From: Vibrio algarum
GTDB lineage: Bacteria; Pseudomonadota; Gammaproteobacteria; Enterobacterales; Vibrionaceae
DNA: 64,000 bases
Direction of reading: 5' to 3'
Assembly: GCF_028204155.1 (NCBI RefSeq)
Contig: NZ_JAQLOI010000001.1
Location: 124,001-188,000, forward strand
Under the pieces are notes generated by a model. It saw nothing but the letters and a program-made list of their open reading frames with translations. It had not been told where the DNA came from and ran no database searches. The position numbers and the translations under genes are program-made. Positions 47,722 to 55,947 of this stretch are shown piece after piece; position 1 is the stretch's first letter; each line of letters opens with the position of its first letter.

Positions 47722-48725
47722 TGGACCGCCGGGACTTTTTGAAATTATCCGCCTGTGGTGCGGTTATCGCCACTACCAGTTGCCCAAGTGTTGCAAGGGA
47801 GTCGCATAAACCCTCTCCTGAAGCCGTGGGAATGCTTTACGACGCAACACTCTGTATTGGTTGTCAGGCTTGTGTAGTGAAGTGTAAAGACGTTAACCAT
47901 ATGGAACCAAATCCAAATGGTGACGCCCAGTGGGAACAAAACAGCCACTTATCACCTTATGCTCTCAATGTTATCCGTAAATATAGCCATGGTGATGCCA
48001 GCGAAAAAGATGTTGAAATAAACGGTTTTTCCTACATCAAACGTCAATGTATGCACTGTGTTGACCCAAACTGTGTCTCTGTTTGCCCCGTATCCGCAAT
48101 GCAAAAAGATCCCGTTACCGGGATAGTAACCAACAACCCTGATGTTTGTACTGGTTGCCGTTACTGCATGGTCGCATGTCCATTTAATATTCCGAAATAC
48201 GAATACCATGACCCATTCGGTCAATTACAAAAATGCCAGTTATGCAATCAAAAAGGGGTTGAGCGTATTGACCAAGGGTTACTACCGGGATGCGTTGAGG
48301 TATGCCCTACTGGTGCCATTCTATTTGGTGATTATGACGAATTATTAGTCGAAGCTAAAAAAAGATTAGAGCTACCGATCGGTGAAGACTACGAGTATCC
48401 ACGTGAAAGGATAGATGCCGGTTTAAATCACGTTAAAGCCGTACCGAAATATCATCAACACCTTTATGGCGAAACAGAAGGGGGTGGTACTCAGGTTCTA
48501 GTTCTATCTGGTATTCCTCAAGAAAAACTCGATTTCCCAGATATGCCCGAACTCTCTTACGGTGCTCGTTCAGAAAATGTTCAGCACACAATGTATCAGG
48601 GCATGATGCTGCCATTTGCAGCCTTTATGGGATTAATGTACGCAACACGTAAGAATATGTATCCGTTGGATGATAAAGAGAAATCTAAAGACAAAGTAAC
48701 GGATAAGGAGGATAACCATGAATGA
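47721..48725 (+). CDS. hybA: HybA, Fe-S electron transfer subunit
   Basis: HybA moves electrons from HybO toward the membrane subunit HybB. The 334-residue protein has a twin-arginine signal (DRRDFLKL near 2-9) and four [4Fe-4S] motifs: CIGCQACVVKC near 44-54, CMHCVDPNCVSVCP near 111-124, CTGCRYCMVACP near 141-152, and C..C..CVEVCPTGA near 171-195. A short C-terminal membrane helix (about 298-314) resembles E. coli HybA. It overlaps hybB by 8 bases. Confidence 0.95.
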   Translation: MDRRDFLKLSACGAVIATTSCPSVARESHKPSPEAVGMLYDATLCIGCQACVVKCKDVNHMEPNPNGDAQWEQNSHLSPYALNVIRKYSHGDASEKDVEINGFSYIKRQCMHCVDPNCVSVCPVSAMQKDPVTGIVTNNPDVCTGCRYCMVACPFNIPKYEYHDPFGQLQKCQLCNQKGVERIDQGLLPGCVEVCPTGAILFGDYDELLVEAKKRLELPIGEDYEYPRERIDAGLNHVKAVPKYHQHLYGETEGGGTQVLVLSGIPQEKLDFPDMPELSYGARSENVQHTMYQGMMLPFAAFMGLMYATRKNMYPLDDKEKSKDKVTDKEDNHE

Positions 48726-49887
48726 TCATACGGAATCCAAAGCGCTTGGAGGACGGCTCACCACCTGGCCAGTGATCTTCTTTGGCTTCTTCGCTTTTGT
48801 CTGCGTCATCGTCATTATTAAACGACTGATCTTAGGCCTAGGTCCTGTCACAAACCTAAATGGTGGTTATCCATGGGGAATCTGGATTGGCTTCGACCTT
48901 TTAGTTGGTACTGGCTTTGCATGTGGGGGTTGGGCTCTCGCTTGGGCTGTCTACATTTTCAACAAAGGTGAGTATCACGCGCTTGTTCGCCCTGCACTAT
49001 TAGCCAGTTTATTTGGTTACGCCCTTGGTGGACTGTCGATCATGATGGACATCGGTCGTTGGTGGAACATGCCCTACTTTTACATTCCTGGGTATTTTAA
49101 TACTAACTCGGTACTGTTTGAGACGGCGATATGTATGACCATCTACATGGTGGTTCTGGTTGTTGAATTTGCACCAGCACTGCTAGAAAAAATGGGATTA
49201 AAAATACCACTTAAAATATTAAATAAAATTCTATTTGCTGTTATTGCATTGGGTGCTCTGTTACCCGCTATGCACCAATCATCAATGGGGTCACTGTTTA
49301 TCTCTGCCGGGCACAAGATCCACCCGTTATGGCAAAACTACGAATTTCTACCCGTATTTGCCTTATTGGGTGCACTCATCATGGGCTTCTCCATTGTTGT
49401 CTTTGAGGGCGCGCTAGTCGCAGCTGGTATGAAGGGTAGGCTCCCCGATGAAAGGCCTCTCTTTAACCGTTTAATTACTTTTGTTCAGGTACTGGTCGGA
49501 ATGTTTATTGTTCTTCGATTGCATGCAGTGAACCTAGGTGACAAATGGGATTACGTTTTCGCAGGGGACATGTTTAGTTGGTTATTCTTCATTGAAATGG
49601 CACTGATGGCATGGCCAGTCATGTTCATAAAACGGATTCAAAACAGCGCGGCATTACTTTTTGCTGCCGCAACAAGCCTACTCGTAGGTGCAGCAATGTA
49701 CCGTGTGGACCTCGCCATCGTAGCTTACTACCCAGGAGATGGTTATACCTACTTCCCATCAATCGAAGAAATCTTGCTTTCATTTGGATTGGTCGCAATT
49801 GAAGTCGTCGGTTACATATTACTCGTTAAATTACTGCCCGTATTACCGGGAGCAGCAACCAGTAACCGTATTCACAAAGAAGCCTAA
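48718..49887 (+). CDS. hybB: HybB, integral membrane quinone reductase subunit
   Basis: HybB is a NrfD/PsrC-type membrane protein with about ten transmembrane helices in 389 residues. It passes electrons to menaquinone without a heme, unlike HyaC of Hyd-1. Typical features are GGYPWGIWIGFDLLVGTGFACG near 42-63 and a central PALLEKMGLKIPL loop. It follows hybA and precedes hybC by 35 bases. Confidence 0.94.
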   Translation: MNDHTESKALGGRLTTWPVIFFGFFAFVCVIVIIKRLILGLGPVTNLNGGYPWGIWIGFDLLVGTGFACGGWALAWAVYIFNKGEYHALVRPALLASLFGYALGGLSIMMDIGRWWNMPYFYIPGYFNTNSVLFETAICMTIYMVVLVVEFAPALLEKMGLKIPLKILNKILFAVIALGALLPAMHQSSMGSLFISAGHKIHPLWQNYEFLPVFALLGALIMGFSIVVFEGALVAAGMKGRLPDERPLFNRLITFVQVLVGMFIVLRLHAVNLGDKWDYVFAGDMFSWLFFIEMALMAWPVMFIKRIQNSAALLFAAATSLLVGAAMYRVDLAIVAYYPGDGYTYFPSIEEILLSFGLVAIEVVGYILLVKLLPVLPGAATSNRIHKEA

Positions 49888-49922
49888 GTGGCATAGAAAC
49901 ATAACAAAGGGATGGATGACAA

Positions 49923-51623
49923 ATGAGTCAACGCATTACAATTGATCCAGTAACCCGCATCGAAGGCCACTTGCGTATCGATTGCGAAATTGAAGATGGT
50001 AAAGTAACCAATGCATGGTCATCAGGCACTATGTGGCGTGGCATGGAAGAGATCTTAAAAGGTCAAGATCCACGAGATGCATGGGTATTCACTCAACGAA
50101 TTTGTGGGGTTTGCACCACGGTTCATGCCATTGCTTCCGTACGCTCTGTAGAGAGCGCATTAAAACTAGATATACCGAAAAATGCTCAGTTTATTCGTAA
50201 TCTTATTGTCGCCGCACACGGCATTCACGATAACGTAGTCCACTTCTATCAACTCTCTGCTCTTGACTGGGTAGATGTCGTCTCTGCATTAGAGGCAGAT
50301 CCTGTTAAATGTGAAGATATCTGTCGACCACTTTCTACTTGGTCTCTCAATTCCGCTGCAGAGTTCCAAAAGGTAAAAGACAAGCTAAAGGGGTTAGTTG
50401 ATAGCGGTCAGCTCGGTATTTTTGCTAATGGGTACTGGGGACACAGGGAGATGAAACTTCCTCCCGAGATCAACCTAATTGCAGTAGCGCACTATTTACA
50501 AGCTCTCGAGTATCAACGTAATGCAAACCGCATTGTTGCTATCCTCGGAGGTAAATCCCCACACATTCAAAACCTAGCGGTTGGAGGGGTAGCAAACCCA
50601 ATCAACTTAGATGCCCCAAGCGTATTGAATAAAGAACGTTTAATGTACATCAAGTCCTTTATTGACGAACTTGATGAATTTATAGAGCAAGTTTATAAGC
50701 TCGATGTGGCTATTGTTGCCGCCCATTACCCTGAATGGTTAGCTATCGGCGAAGGCGTGACTAACTACTTATCTATTCCGGACATGCCCACTGATGAAAA
50801 AGGCGGCAGTTTTTTGATGCCTGGCGGTTACATTGAAAATGGTGACTTATCTACTTTTAGACCGATTACTAGCCACGATGACCAATACTTAATAGATGGT
50901 ATTGCCGAAAGCAGCAAACACTCATGGTATCAAGAGGACGGTCCTTTCCATCCTTGGGAAGGAAAGACAGACCCGAACTACACAGGGTTTGAAGACGATG
51001 GCAAATATTCTTGGGTAAAAGCGCCTACCTTCTATGGTAAAGCCACTCAAGTTGGCCCACTTGCACAAGTTTTATGTGCTGTTGCTGCTGGTGACGAGAG
51101 CACAACTAAGCACCTTAATGACGTACTTGGTGCCTTTGAGATGCTAACAGGCATTAAACCCGAAATTAAGCATTTGCACTCTACCCTTGGTCGGCATGCT
51201 ACTCGTGCGGTTCGTTGTGCGGTGTTGAAAGACACCATGCAGGATCAATACAAAGCATTAATCGATAATATCGCGGAAGGTGACACAACAACCTACGTAA
51301 AACCTTACTTCCCGTATGGTGTTATCAAAGGGGTCGGTTTCCACGAAGCACCACGCGGTATGCTCTCACACTGGATTGTTATCAACGATGGTAAAATAGA
51401 GAACTACCAAGCCGTTGTACCATCCACTTGGAACTCTGGCCCGCGAAACGATACAGATGAGCTCGGCCCTTATGAGCAGTCACTTATCGGAACACCAATT
51501 GCCGACCCAGAAAACCCATTGGAAGTCATTCGTACCATTCACTCCTTTGACCCTTGCATGTCTTGCGCAGTACACATTGTGGATACTAGAGGCAAAGGAA
51601 TAACGAAAGTTAAAATACTGTAA
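49923..51623 (+). CDS. hybC: HybC, [NiFe]-hydrogenase large subunit
   Basis: HybC holds the Ni-Fe(CN)2CO site that oxidises H2. In 566 residues, the N-terminal ligand motif RICGVC is at 59-64 and the C-terminal motif DPCMSCAVH is near 543-551. Both cysteine pairs that bind nickel are intact. Fifteen residues follow the His (IVDTRGKGITKVKIL); these are the peptide removed by HybD after nickel insertion. It resembles group 1c large subunits. It is exported with HybO by the Tat path. Confidence 0.97.
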   Translation: MSQRITIDPVTRIEGHLRIDCEIEDGKVTNAWSSGTMWRGMEEILKGQDPRDAWVFTQRICGVCTTVHAIASVRSVESALKLDIPKNAQFIRNLIVAAHGIHDNVVHFYQLSALDWVDVVSALEADPVKCEDICRPLSTWSLNSAAEFQKVKDKLKGLVDSGQLGIFANGYWGHREMKLPPEINLIAVAHYLQALEYQRNANRIVAILGGKSPHIQNLAVGGVANPINLDAPSVLNKERLMYIKSFIDELDEFIEQVYKLDVAIVAAHYPEWLAIGEGVTNYLSIPDMPTDEKGGSFLMPGGYIENGDLSTFRPITSHDDQYLIDGIAESSKHSWYQEDGPFHPWEGKTDPNYTGFEDDGKYSWVKAPTFYGKATQVGPLAQVLCAVAAGDESTTKHLNDVLGAFEMLTGIKPEIKHLHSTLGRHATRAVRCAVLKDTMQDQYKALIDNIAEGDTTTYVKPYFPYGVIKGVGFHEAPRGMLSHWIVINDGKIENYQAVVPSTWNSGPRNDTDELGPYEQSLIGTPIADPENPLEVIRTIHSFDPCMSCAVHIVDTRGKGITKVKIL

Positions 51624-51945
51624 CGCTTGTTGCAAAGGGATCGCACTGCGAATTGGTTTTATTTCGTGCAGGTGACGTTGGTTTCGAAGATGATCTTGTT
51701 GATAGTAACAAATTCTTCGTATTTCCCGTAAAAACGCAATGCCGTTCAGTTTGCACACAACCCTACTCGTCATTCCCGTGAAAACGGGAATCTGGTTGGC
51801 TTTAGGTCTCCACTTTCGTGGAGATGACGAATGGTTATGTGGAGATGATGAATGGTTACGTGGAGATGACGAATGGCGACGTGCAAATAACAGAATATGT
51901 CTAAAAGATGAGCGAACAAATATGAACCATGGTTTAAGGGAAAAC
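51624..51945. other. Spacer between hybC and hybD with repeats
   Basis: This 322-base gap is much longer than any other within the hydrogenase locus. It holds a REP-like element and a triplicated 21-mer at 51768-51880. An in-frame ATG at 51739 would extend hybD by 69 codons through the repeats; this is not conserved and is rejected. Confidence 0.7.
51768..51880. repeat. REP-like element followed by a 21-bp triplicate
   Basis: 51768-51830 is a full copy of the composite element also found at 34778-34840: hairpin ATTCCCGT/ACGGGAAT, then TCTCCACTTTCGTGGAGATGACGA. The unit GTGGAGATGACGAATGGTTAT then occurs three times with few changes (51818-51838, 51839-51859, 51860-51880). These lie inside the hydrogenase transcript between the structural and maturation genes. 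Confidence 0.85.
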
Positions 51946-52440
51946 ATGAATATTTTGGTTTTAGGCGTAGGTAATCTACTTCTAAGAGATGAATCTGTTG
52001 GCGTACACCTTGTTAATGAGCTAGAGCAAGAATTTTATTTTCCTAAAGGTGTAGATGTCGTTGATGGCGGTACTGCTGGCATGGAGTTACTTGAGTTTAT
52101 TGCCGATAGAGAGCATATCATCATTATCGACGCGGTATTAACTGGTGATAAACCCGGCACTGTGGTGAATCTTCGCGATGACGAAGTACCTGCGCTTTTC
52201 CATAACAAGGTATCTCCACATCAACTCGGTATATCTGATCTACTCGGGGCACTAAAACTGACTGGCGAATCGCCAAAAAATATCTTTCTTGTCGGTGTCG
52301 TCCCAAAAACCGTTGAACCTGGCCTTGAGATGAGTGATACCGTCAAATCTCAAATAGGCCTAATGAAAAAACAGGTTATAGATTACCTCAGTAACATTGG
52401 TGTCCAACTAGAAACAAAAGAGGCACAGCCATGTGCATAG
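51946..52440 (+). CDS. hybD: HybD, hydrogenase maturation protease
   Basis: HybD cleaves the C-terminal extension of HybC once nickel is in place. Start 51946 (MNILVLGVGNLLLRDESVG) follows TAAGGGA by about 5 bases and gives 164 residues, the length of E. coli HybD. Nickel-sensing residues are visible as Glu in RDESVG near 16, Asp near 62 (IIIDAVL) and His in NKVSPHQLG near 93. It overlaps the next gene by 10 bases. Confidence 0.95.
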   Translation: MNILVLGVGNLLLRDESVGVHLVNELEQEFYFPKGVDVVDGGTAGMELLEFIADREHIIIIDAVLTGDKPGTVVNLRDDEVPALFHNKVSPHQLGISDLLGALKLTGESPKNIFLVGVVPKTVEPGLEMSDTVKSQIGLMKKQVIDYLSNIGVQLETKEAQPCA

Positions 52441-52685
52441 GTGTTCCCGCTTTAGTACAGCATGTCTATGAAGACAAACTCTCAGCCATTGTTGGAGAAG
52501 AAGAACACCTGAGAACGGTAAGCCTAATGATGCTTCTAGATGAGGTGCACGTAGGCGATTACTTACTCATTCAAGTCGGTAATTTTGCAGTAGACAAAGT
52601 AGAGAAACAAGAAGCACTCAAAGCGATAAAGCTACAACAAGCGCTTGCCGAAGGAGATTATGAACGTGCCGCTGAACTTTACTGA
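52431..52685 (+). CDS. hupF: HupF-like HypC-family chaperone
   Basis: The 84-residue protein begins MCIGVPALV, the Cys2 motif of HypC-family chaperones that bind the Fe(CN)2CO group or the immature large subunit. It differs from the true HypC at 55660-55947. Residues GEEEHLRTVSLMMLLDEVHVGDYLLIQVGNFAVDKV fit HupF of Rhizobium-type clusters, including the pattern ending in a GD-rich tail. HupF is reported to protect the large subunit in the presence of oxygen. The hupF name is by resemblance; HybG-like is the alternative. Confidence 0.75.
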   Translation: MCIGVPALVQHVYEDKLSAIVGEEEHLRTVSLMMLLDEVHVGDYLLIQVGNFAVDKVEKQEALKAIKLQQALAEGDYERAAELY

Positions 52686-53142
52686 AAACCCAACCGATGT
52701 CCTTGAAATTGTATTCAACGATATCCACGCGAATCAGATGCATGAACTGCCATTCGTTAATAAAAAACTAAAAGTAAAAGCCGTGGGCTTTTCTTTGTAT
52801 GAGAGTGACTGGTTAGGCGTATTGTTAACACCTTGGACTTTAAGCATCATTTTAATTCCGGGGCCTAATCGCGTGTGGCAATCACGAACGGTTGGAGACA
52901 AAATTGGCATACGTTTACCTTCTGGTGACTATTCATTTACTTACGGTGCGCACGAACAACTCGGCAACTACCTTGCCAGTTCCATAATGTCTCCGTTACA
53001 AGATATGAAAAACCAAGCAGTTGCCGTGCAACTGGCAAAGGACTTGCGTCAATTAATTACAGCGATACCAACAGAAGAGGTGCATGTACCAGACCCATCT
53101 CGGCGCAGTTTATTTGGTCTCAGAAACAAAGCAACAGCGTAA
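52660..53142 (+). CDS. hybE: HybE/HupJ-family hydrogenase assembly chaperone
   Basis: HybE helps to check assembly of the small/large subunit pair before Tat export. The 160-residue protein carries the family's pattern LGVLLTPWTLSIILIPGP near 52-69 and IGIRLPSGDYSFTYG near 84-98. I chose ATG 52660, downstream of AAGGAG; a farther ATG at 52645 and a GTG at 52666 are alternatives. It overlaps the preceding gene by 26 bases in another frame. Confidence 0.88.
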   Translation: MNVPLNFTENPTDVLEIVFNDIHANQMHELPFVNKKLKVKAVGFSLYESDWLGVLLTPWTLSIILIPGPNRVWQSRTVGDKIGIRLPSGDYSFTYGAHEQLGNYLASSIMSPLQDMKNQAVAVQLAKDLRQLITAIPTEEVHVPDPSRRSLFGLRNKATA

Positions 53143-53160
53143 ACGTGGATTGTAATTAAG

Positions 53161-54216
53161 ATGACAGAAACAATTCAACCGGTCGATGACTCACACACTA
53201 CCCCTAGCTATATTGGGCAGATTGATATTGCCCTAACGACAACGAAAAATGGCGAAATAACCCACGTAAGCATTACCAATAGCCGGCCTAAAAACATGGG
53301 CCGATTATTAATAGGAAAAACCCCACAACAGGCATTAATGGTCATTCCTAAGCTATTTTCACTCTGTTCACAAGCACAACAAGCCGCGGCAATAAGTGCC
53401 ATATCAGCTTTGGAAAATAAGCCATTATCAACGACACAGAAAACTGAAATGGCAGAGCGCTGCGCTTTGGAGTGGTTAAAGGAACACAGTTGGCAGCTGT
53501 GGCAAATGGAAAGAGAATTGTTCGGTGAAAACTTTGCCATTAAAGAGAGCTTAGCCCTTAGTCGATTTTTACTAAAGCAGCTCCAAGATGAGTCATCCAG
53601 CGCTGCCAGTAGGTACAGCGCCCCAGTAAATGAATTCTTAAATACTCTTTTTGGTTGTAAACCTAGCACCTTCACTGGTTTTTCTTGGCAAGAGTTGTTG
53701 AAGTGGTCTGAAGGTCAAGCACCATACGCAAAACTATTCCAAGCTTTGCAACTAAATGGTGTTTGTAGATTAGGGGCATTCAAAAGTTGGCATATTTCGG
53801 ATGAAGACGGGCCGTTGAGCCGACAAAGAAAACACCCTTTACTTATCTCCGCGATGAAACTTTGGGGCGCAAGCGTCGCAACCAGAACTCTGGCCCGATT
53901 AATTGAAATAGTCGAAGTAAGTCTTAACCCAGAAATAAGCTTATCAACGCAACAAGGTGTGGCTTTTGCTTCTAGAGGTACATTAACACACCAGATCACC
54001 ACCGATAGTAACGGACTTATCTCCCACTACACTATTGATGCCCCAACTGACCGTTATTTCTCTTTAGGTGGATTAGTAAAAAAATCGCTAATTGGACAAC
54101 AAATACCAAACATGGCGTCGAAATGGATAAGACAACTTATCTGGGCCATCGACCCTTGTATCGAATTTACAGTAACGGTAAATCAAATCGTTACTGATAC
54201 TCAAAAGGAAAGCTAA
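53161..54216 (+). CDS. hupK: HupK-like degenerate large-subunit homologue
   Basis: HupK proteins are scaffold-like relatives of the hydrogenase large subunit, found in Hup clusters and thought to help build the Fe(CN)2CO unit. The 351-residue protein keeps the RPKNMGRLLIGKTPQQA region near 42-58, which aligns with HybC RGMEEILKGQDPRDA. It also keeps only one Cys (Cys69, FSLCSQAQQAA) where HybC has RICGVC. The C-terminal DPC is kept at 331-333 (AIDPCIEFTV) but the second Cys and the His are lost, so it cannot bind Ni as an enzyme does. No cleavable tail remains. Confidence 0.75.
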   Translation: MTETIQPVDDSHTTPSYIGQIDIALTTTKNGEITHVSITNSRPKNMGRLLIGKTPQQALMVIPKLFSLCSQAQQAAAISAISALENKPLSTTQKTEMAERCALEWLKEHSWQLWQMERELFGENFAIKESLALSRFLLKQLQDESSSAASRYSAPVNEFLNTLFGCKPSTFTGFSWQELLKWSEGQAPYAKLFQALQLNGVCRLGAFKSWHISDEDGPLSRQRKHPLLISAMKLWGASVATRTLARLIEIVEVSLNPEISLSTQQGVAFASRGTLTHQITTDSNGLISHYTIDAPTDRYFSLGGLVKKSLIGQQIPNMASKWIRQLIWAIDPCIEFTVTVNQIVTDTQKES

Positions 54217-54218
54217 GC

Positions 54219-54560
54219 ATGCATGAAATGTCGCTGTGTGAAAGCTTGATTCAAGTAATAGAAGAGCAAGCTAAAGCGCAAGGTTTCAATAAAGTAAAAA
54301 CCGTTTTTCTAGAAATAGGCACGTTTGCAGGTATCGAGATTGATGCTCTGACATTCTGCTTTGACGTGGTTTGCCGAGAGACGATGGCAGATTCAGCAAC
54401 ACTAGAAATTATAGAATTACCCGGCACAGCGTGGTGCTTTGACTGCGGAAAAGAAGTCACAATATCAACTCGTATAGACCCTTGCCCAGAATGCAGCGGC
54501 TATAGCTTGCAAACGAAAAGCGGTGACGAAATGAGAATTAAAGAATTGGAGGTAGTGTAA
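54219..54560 (+). CDS. hypA: HypA, hydrogenase nickel insertion protein
   Basis: HypA delivers nickel to the large subunit with HypB. The 113-residue protein starts MHEMSLCESL, with His2 as a nickel ligand, and has a zinc ribbon with CFDC near 73-76 and CPEC near 90-93. The stop overlaps the start of hypB (TAATG). E. coli's Hyd-2 homologue is HybF. Confidence 0.95.
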   Translation: MHEMSLCESLIQVIEEQAKAQGFNKVKTVFLEIGTFAGIEIDALTFCFDVVCRETMADSATLEIIELPGTAWCFDCGKEVTISTRIDPCPECSGYSLQTKSGDEMRIKELEVV

Positions 54561-55656
54561 TGTGTACAACATGTGGTTGCGGAGCAGGCAACGTAAAAAT
54601 AGAAGGGGCACATGGACACCATGAACATGATGATCATACTCACGATCACAGCCATGAACATAACCATCCTCACGGCCAACACCATACTCATGACAACGAG
54701 CACCATCACACACATCAACAAAACCCAATAGCTGTTCACCATCACCACTATCACGGTCCCGTTCATATCCATTATCATGTTTCATCGATTACGGATCGTA
54801 GTGATGCCCAGCACTCACATAACGAGCACAGTCATGAACACGGTCATCACCATGGTCACGACCATTCTCACCATGAACATAACCACCACGAATCAGAACA
54901 TCAACATCATGAGCATTCTGATGAACAAGCCCATGAACACTTTTCGGCTGAAAAAAAGGGGAAGATTTACACTTTGGCAAAGGAGCAGCGCATTCCCATG
55001 CTCCGGGAATGACTCAAAGTCGTATGGTTCAGATTGAAACCGATATTTTGGCAAAAAATGATGCTATAGCACAACGTAATCGAGAGTTTCTAAATCATCG
55101 CAACATCAAATCACTTAACCTTGTCTCTAGTCCGGGGTCAGGTAAAACCACCTTATTAACAGAAACGTTGATGCGTCTCGACAAGAAAAAATGCTCGGTT
55201 ATCGAAGGTGATCAACAGACGACCAATGATGCAGACAGAATTCGTGAAACCGGAGCCAAGGCAATACAAATAAACACAGGAAAAGGCTGCCATTTAGATG
55301 CACAGATGGTCTCTGAAGCGATTGCCCATTTAGCACCAGAAGAAAACAGCACCTTGTTTATAGAAAACGTTGGAAATCTCGTCTGCCCCGCAGCGTTTGA
55401 TTTAGGCCAAAGCCACAAGGTCGCCATACTTTCAGTCACAGAAGGTGAAGATAAACCCTTAAAATACCCTGATATCTTTGCTGATGCAGACATTATGATC
55501 ATCAATAAAACCGACCTTCTCCCCCATCTACGTTTTGACTTAGACGCGTGTATTGCCAATGCAAAGCGGGTTAATCCGGATATGCAGATCATGCTTGTTT
55601 CCGCCACAACAGGTGAAGGGATGCAAACATGGTTAGATTGGCTAGAGGGGAATTAA
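54560..55656 (+). CDS. hypB: HypB, nickel-binding GTPase with large His-rich domain (one-base frameshift)
   Basis: HypB is the GTPase that powers nickel transfer with HypA. Residues 1-6 are the high-affinity motif MCTTCGCG. About residues 15-130 are an unusually His-rich segment with some 45-50 His among about 115 residues. The GTPase domain, in another frame, has SSPGSGKTT, the Ni/Zn site GKGCHLDAQM and NKTDLL. The frame breaks in A7G4 at 54951-54961. One added base gives GEDLHFGKGAAHSHAPGMTQSR, as in E. coli HypB, and a 365-residue protein. As in rsgA the run reads A AAA AAG in frame, but an error is likelier. Confidence 0.92.
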
Positions 55657-55659
55657 GGT

Positions 55660-55947
55660 ATGTGCCTTGGAATACCCGGAAAAATAGTTGAGATAACAGA
55701 TGTCGAAAGCATGCTCGCGAATGTTGAGGTTAGCGGAATCAAGCGAGAGATAAATATCGCCTGTATCATCGAAACGACAGTTGAAGACCTAGTAGGAAAG
55801 TGGACGTTGGTACATGTGGGCTTTGCCATGTGCATCATAGATGAAGTTCAAGCAAAAGAGACACTATTAGCGTTAGAAACAATGCAAGCCCTAGACCATG
55901 AAGTCAATGATTTTAGTGCTGTTGGACAAGCGGTAGGAGATAAATAA
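55660..55947 (+). CDS. hypC: HypC/HybG, hydrogenase assembly chaperone
   Basis: HypC binds HypD to carry the Fe(CN)2CO group to the large subunit. The 95-residue protein begins MCLGIPGKIVEI with Cys2 and has VEVSGIKREINIACI near 23-37 and WTLVHVGFAMCIIDE near 47-61. This one matches standard HypC/HybG closely, while the gene at 52431-52685 is a divergent paralogue. It is 3 bases after hypB and overlaps hypD by one base. Confidence 0.95.
   Translation: MCLGIPGKIVEITDVESMLANVEVSGIKREINIACIIETTVEDLVGKWTLVHVGFAMCIIDEVQAKETLLALETMQALDHEVNDFSAVGQAVGDK

Noticed and set aside
51739..51945. 69-codon extension of HybD
   Set aside because: It is translated through the repeat element; the internal start has a good ribosome-binding site and the family length.
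54465..54785. Antisense frames across the hypB His-rich region
   Set aside because: They reflect the CAT/CAC codon bias of the His-rich stretch on the other strand.
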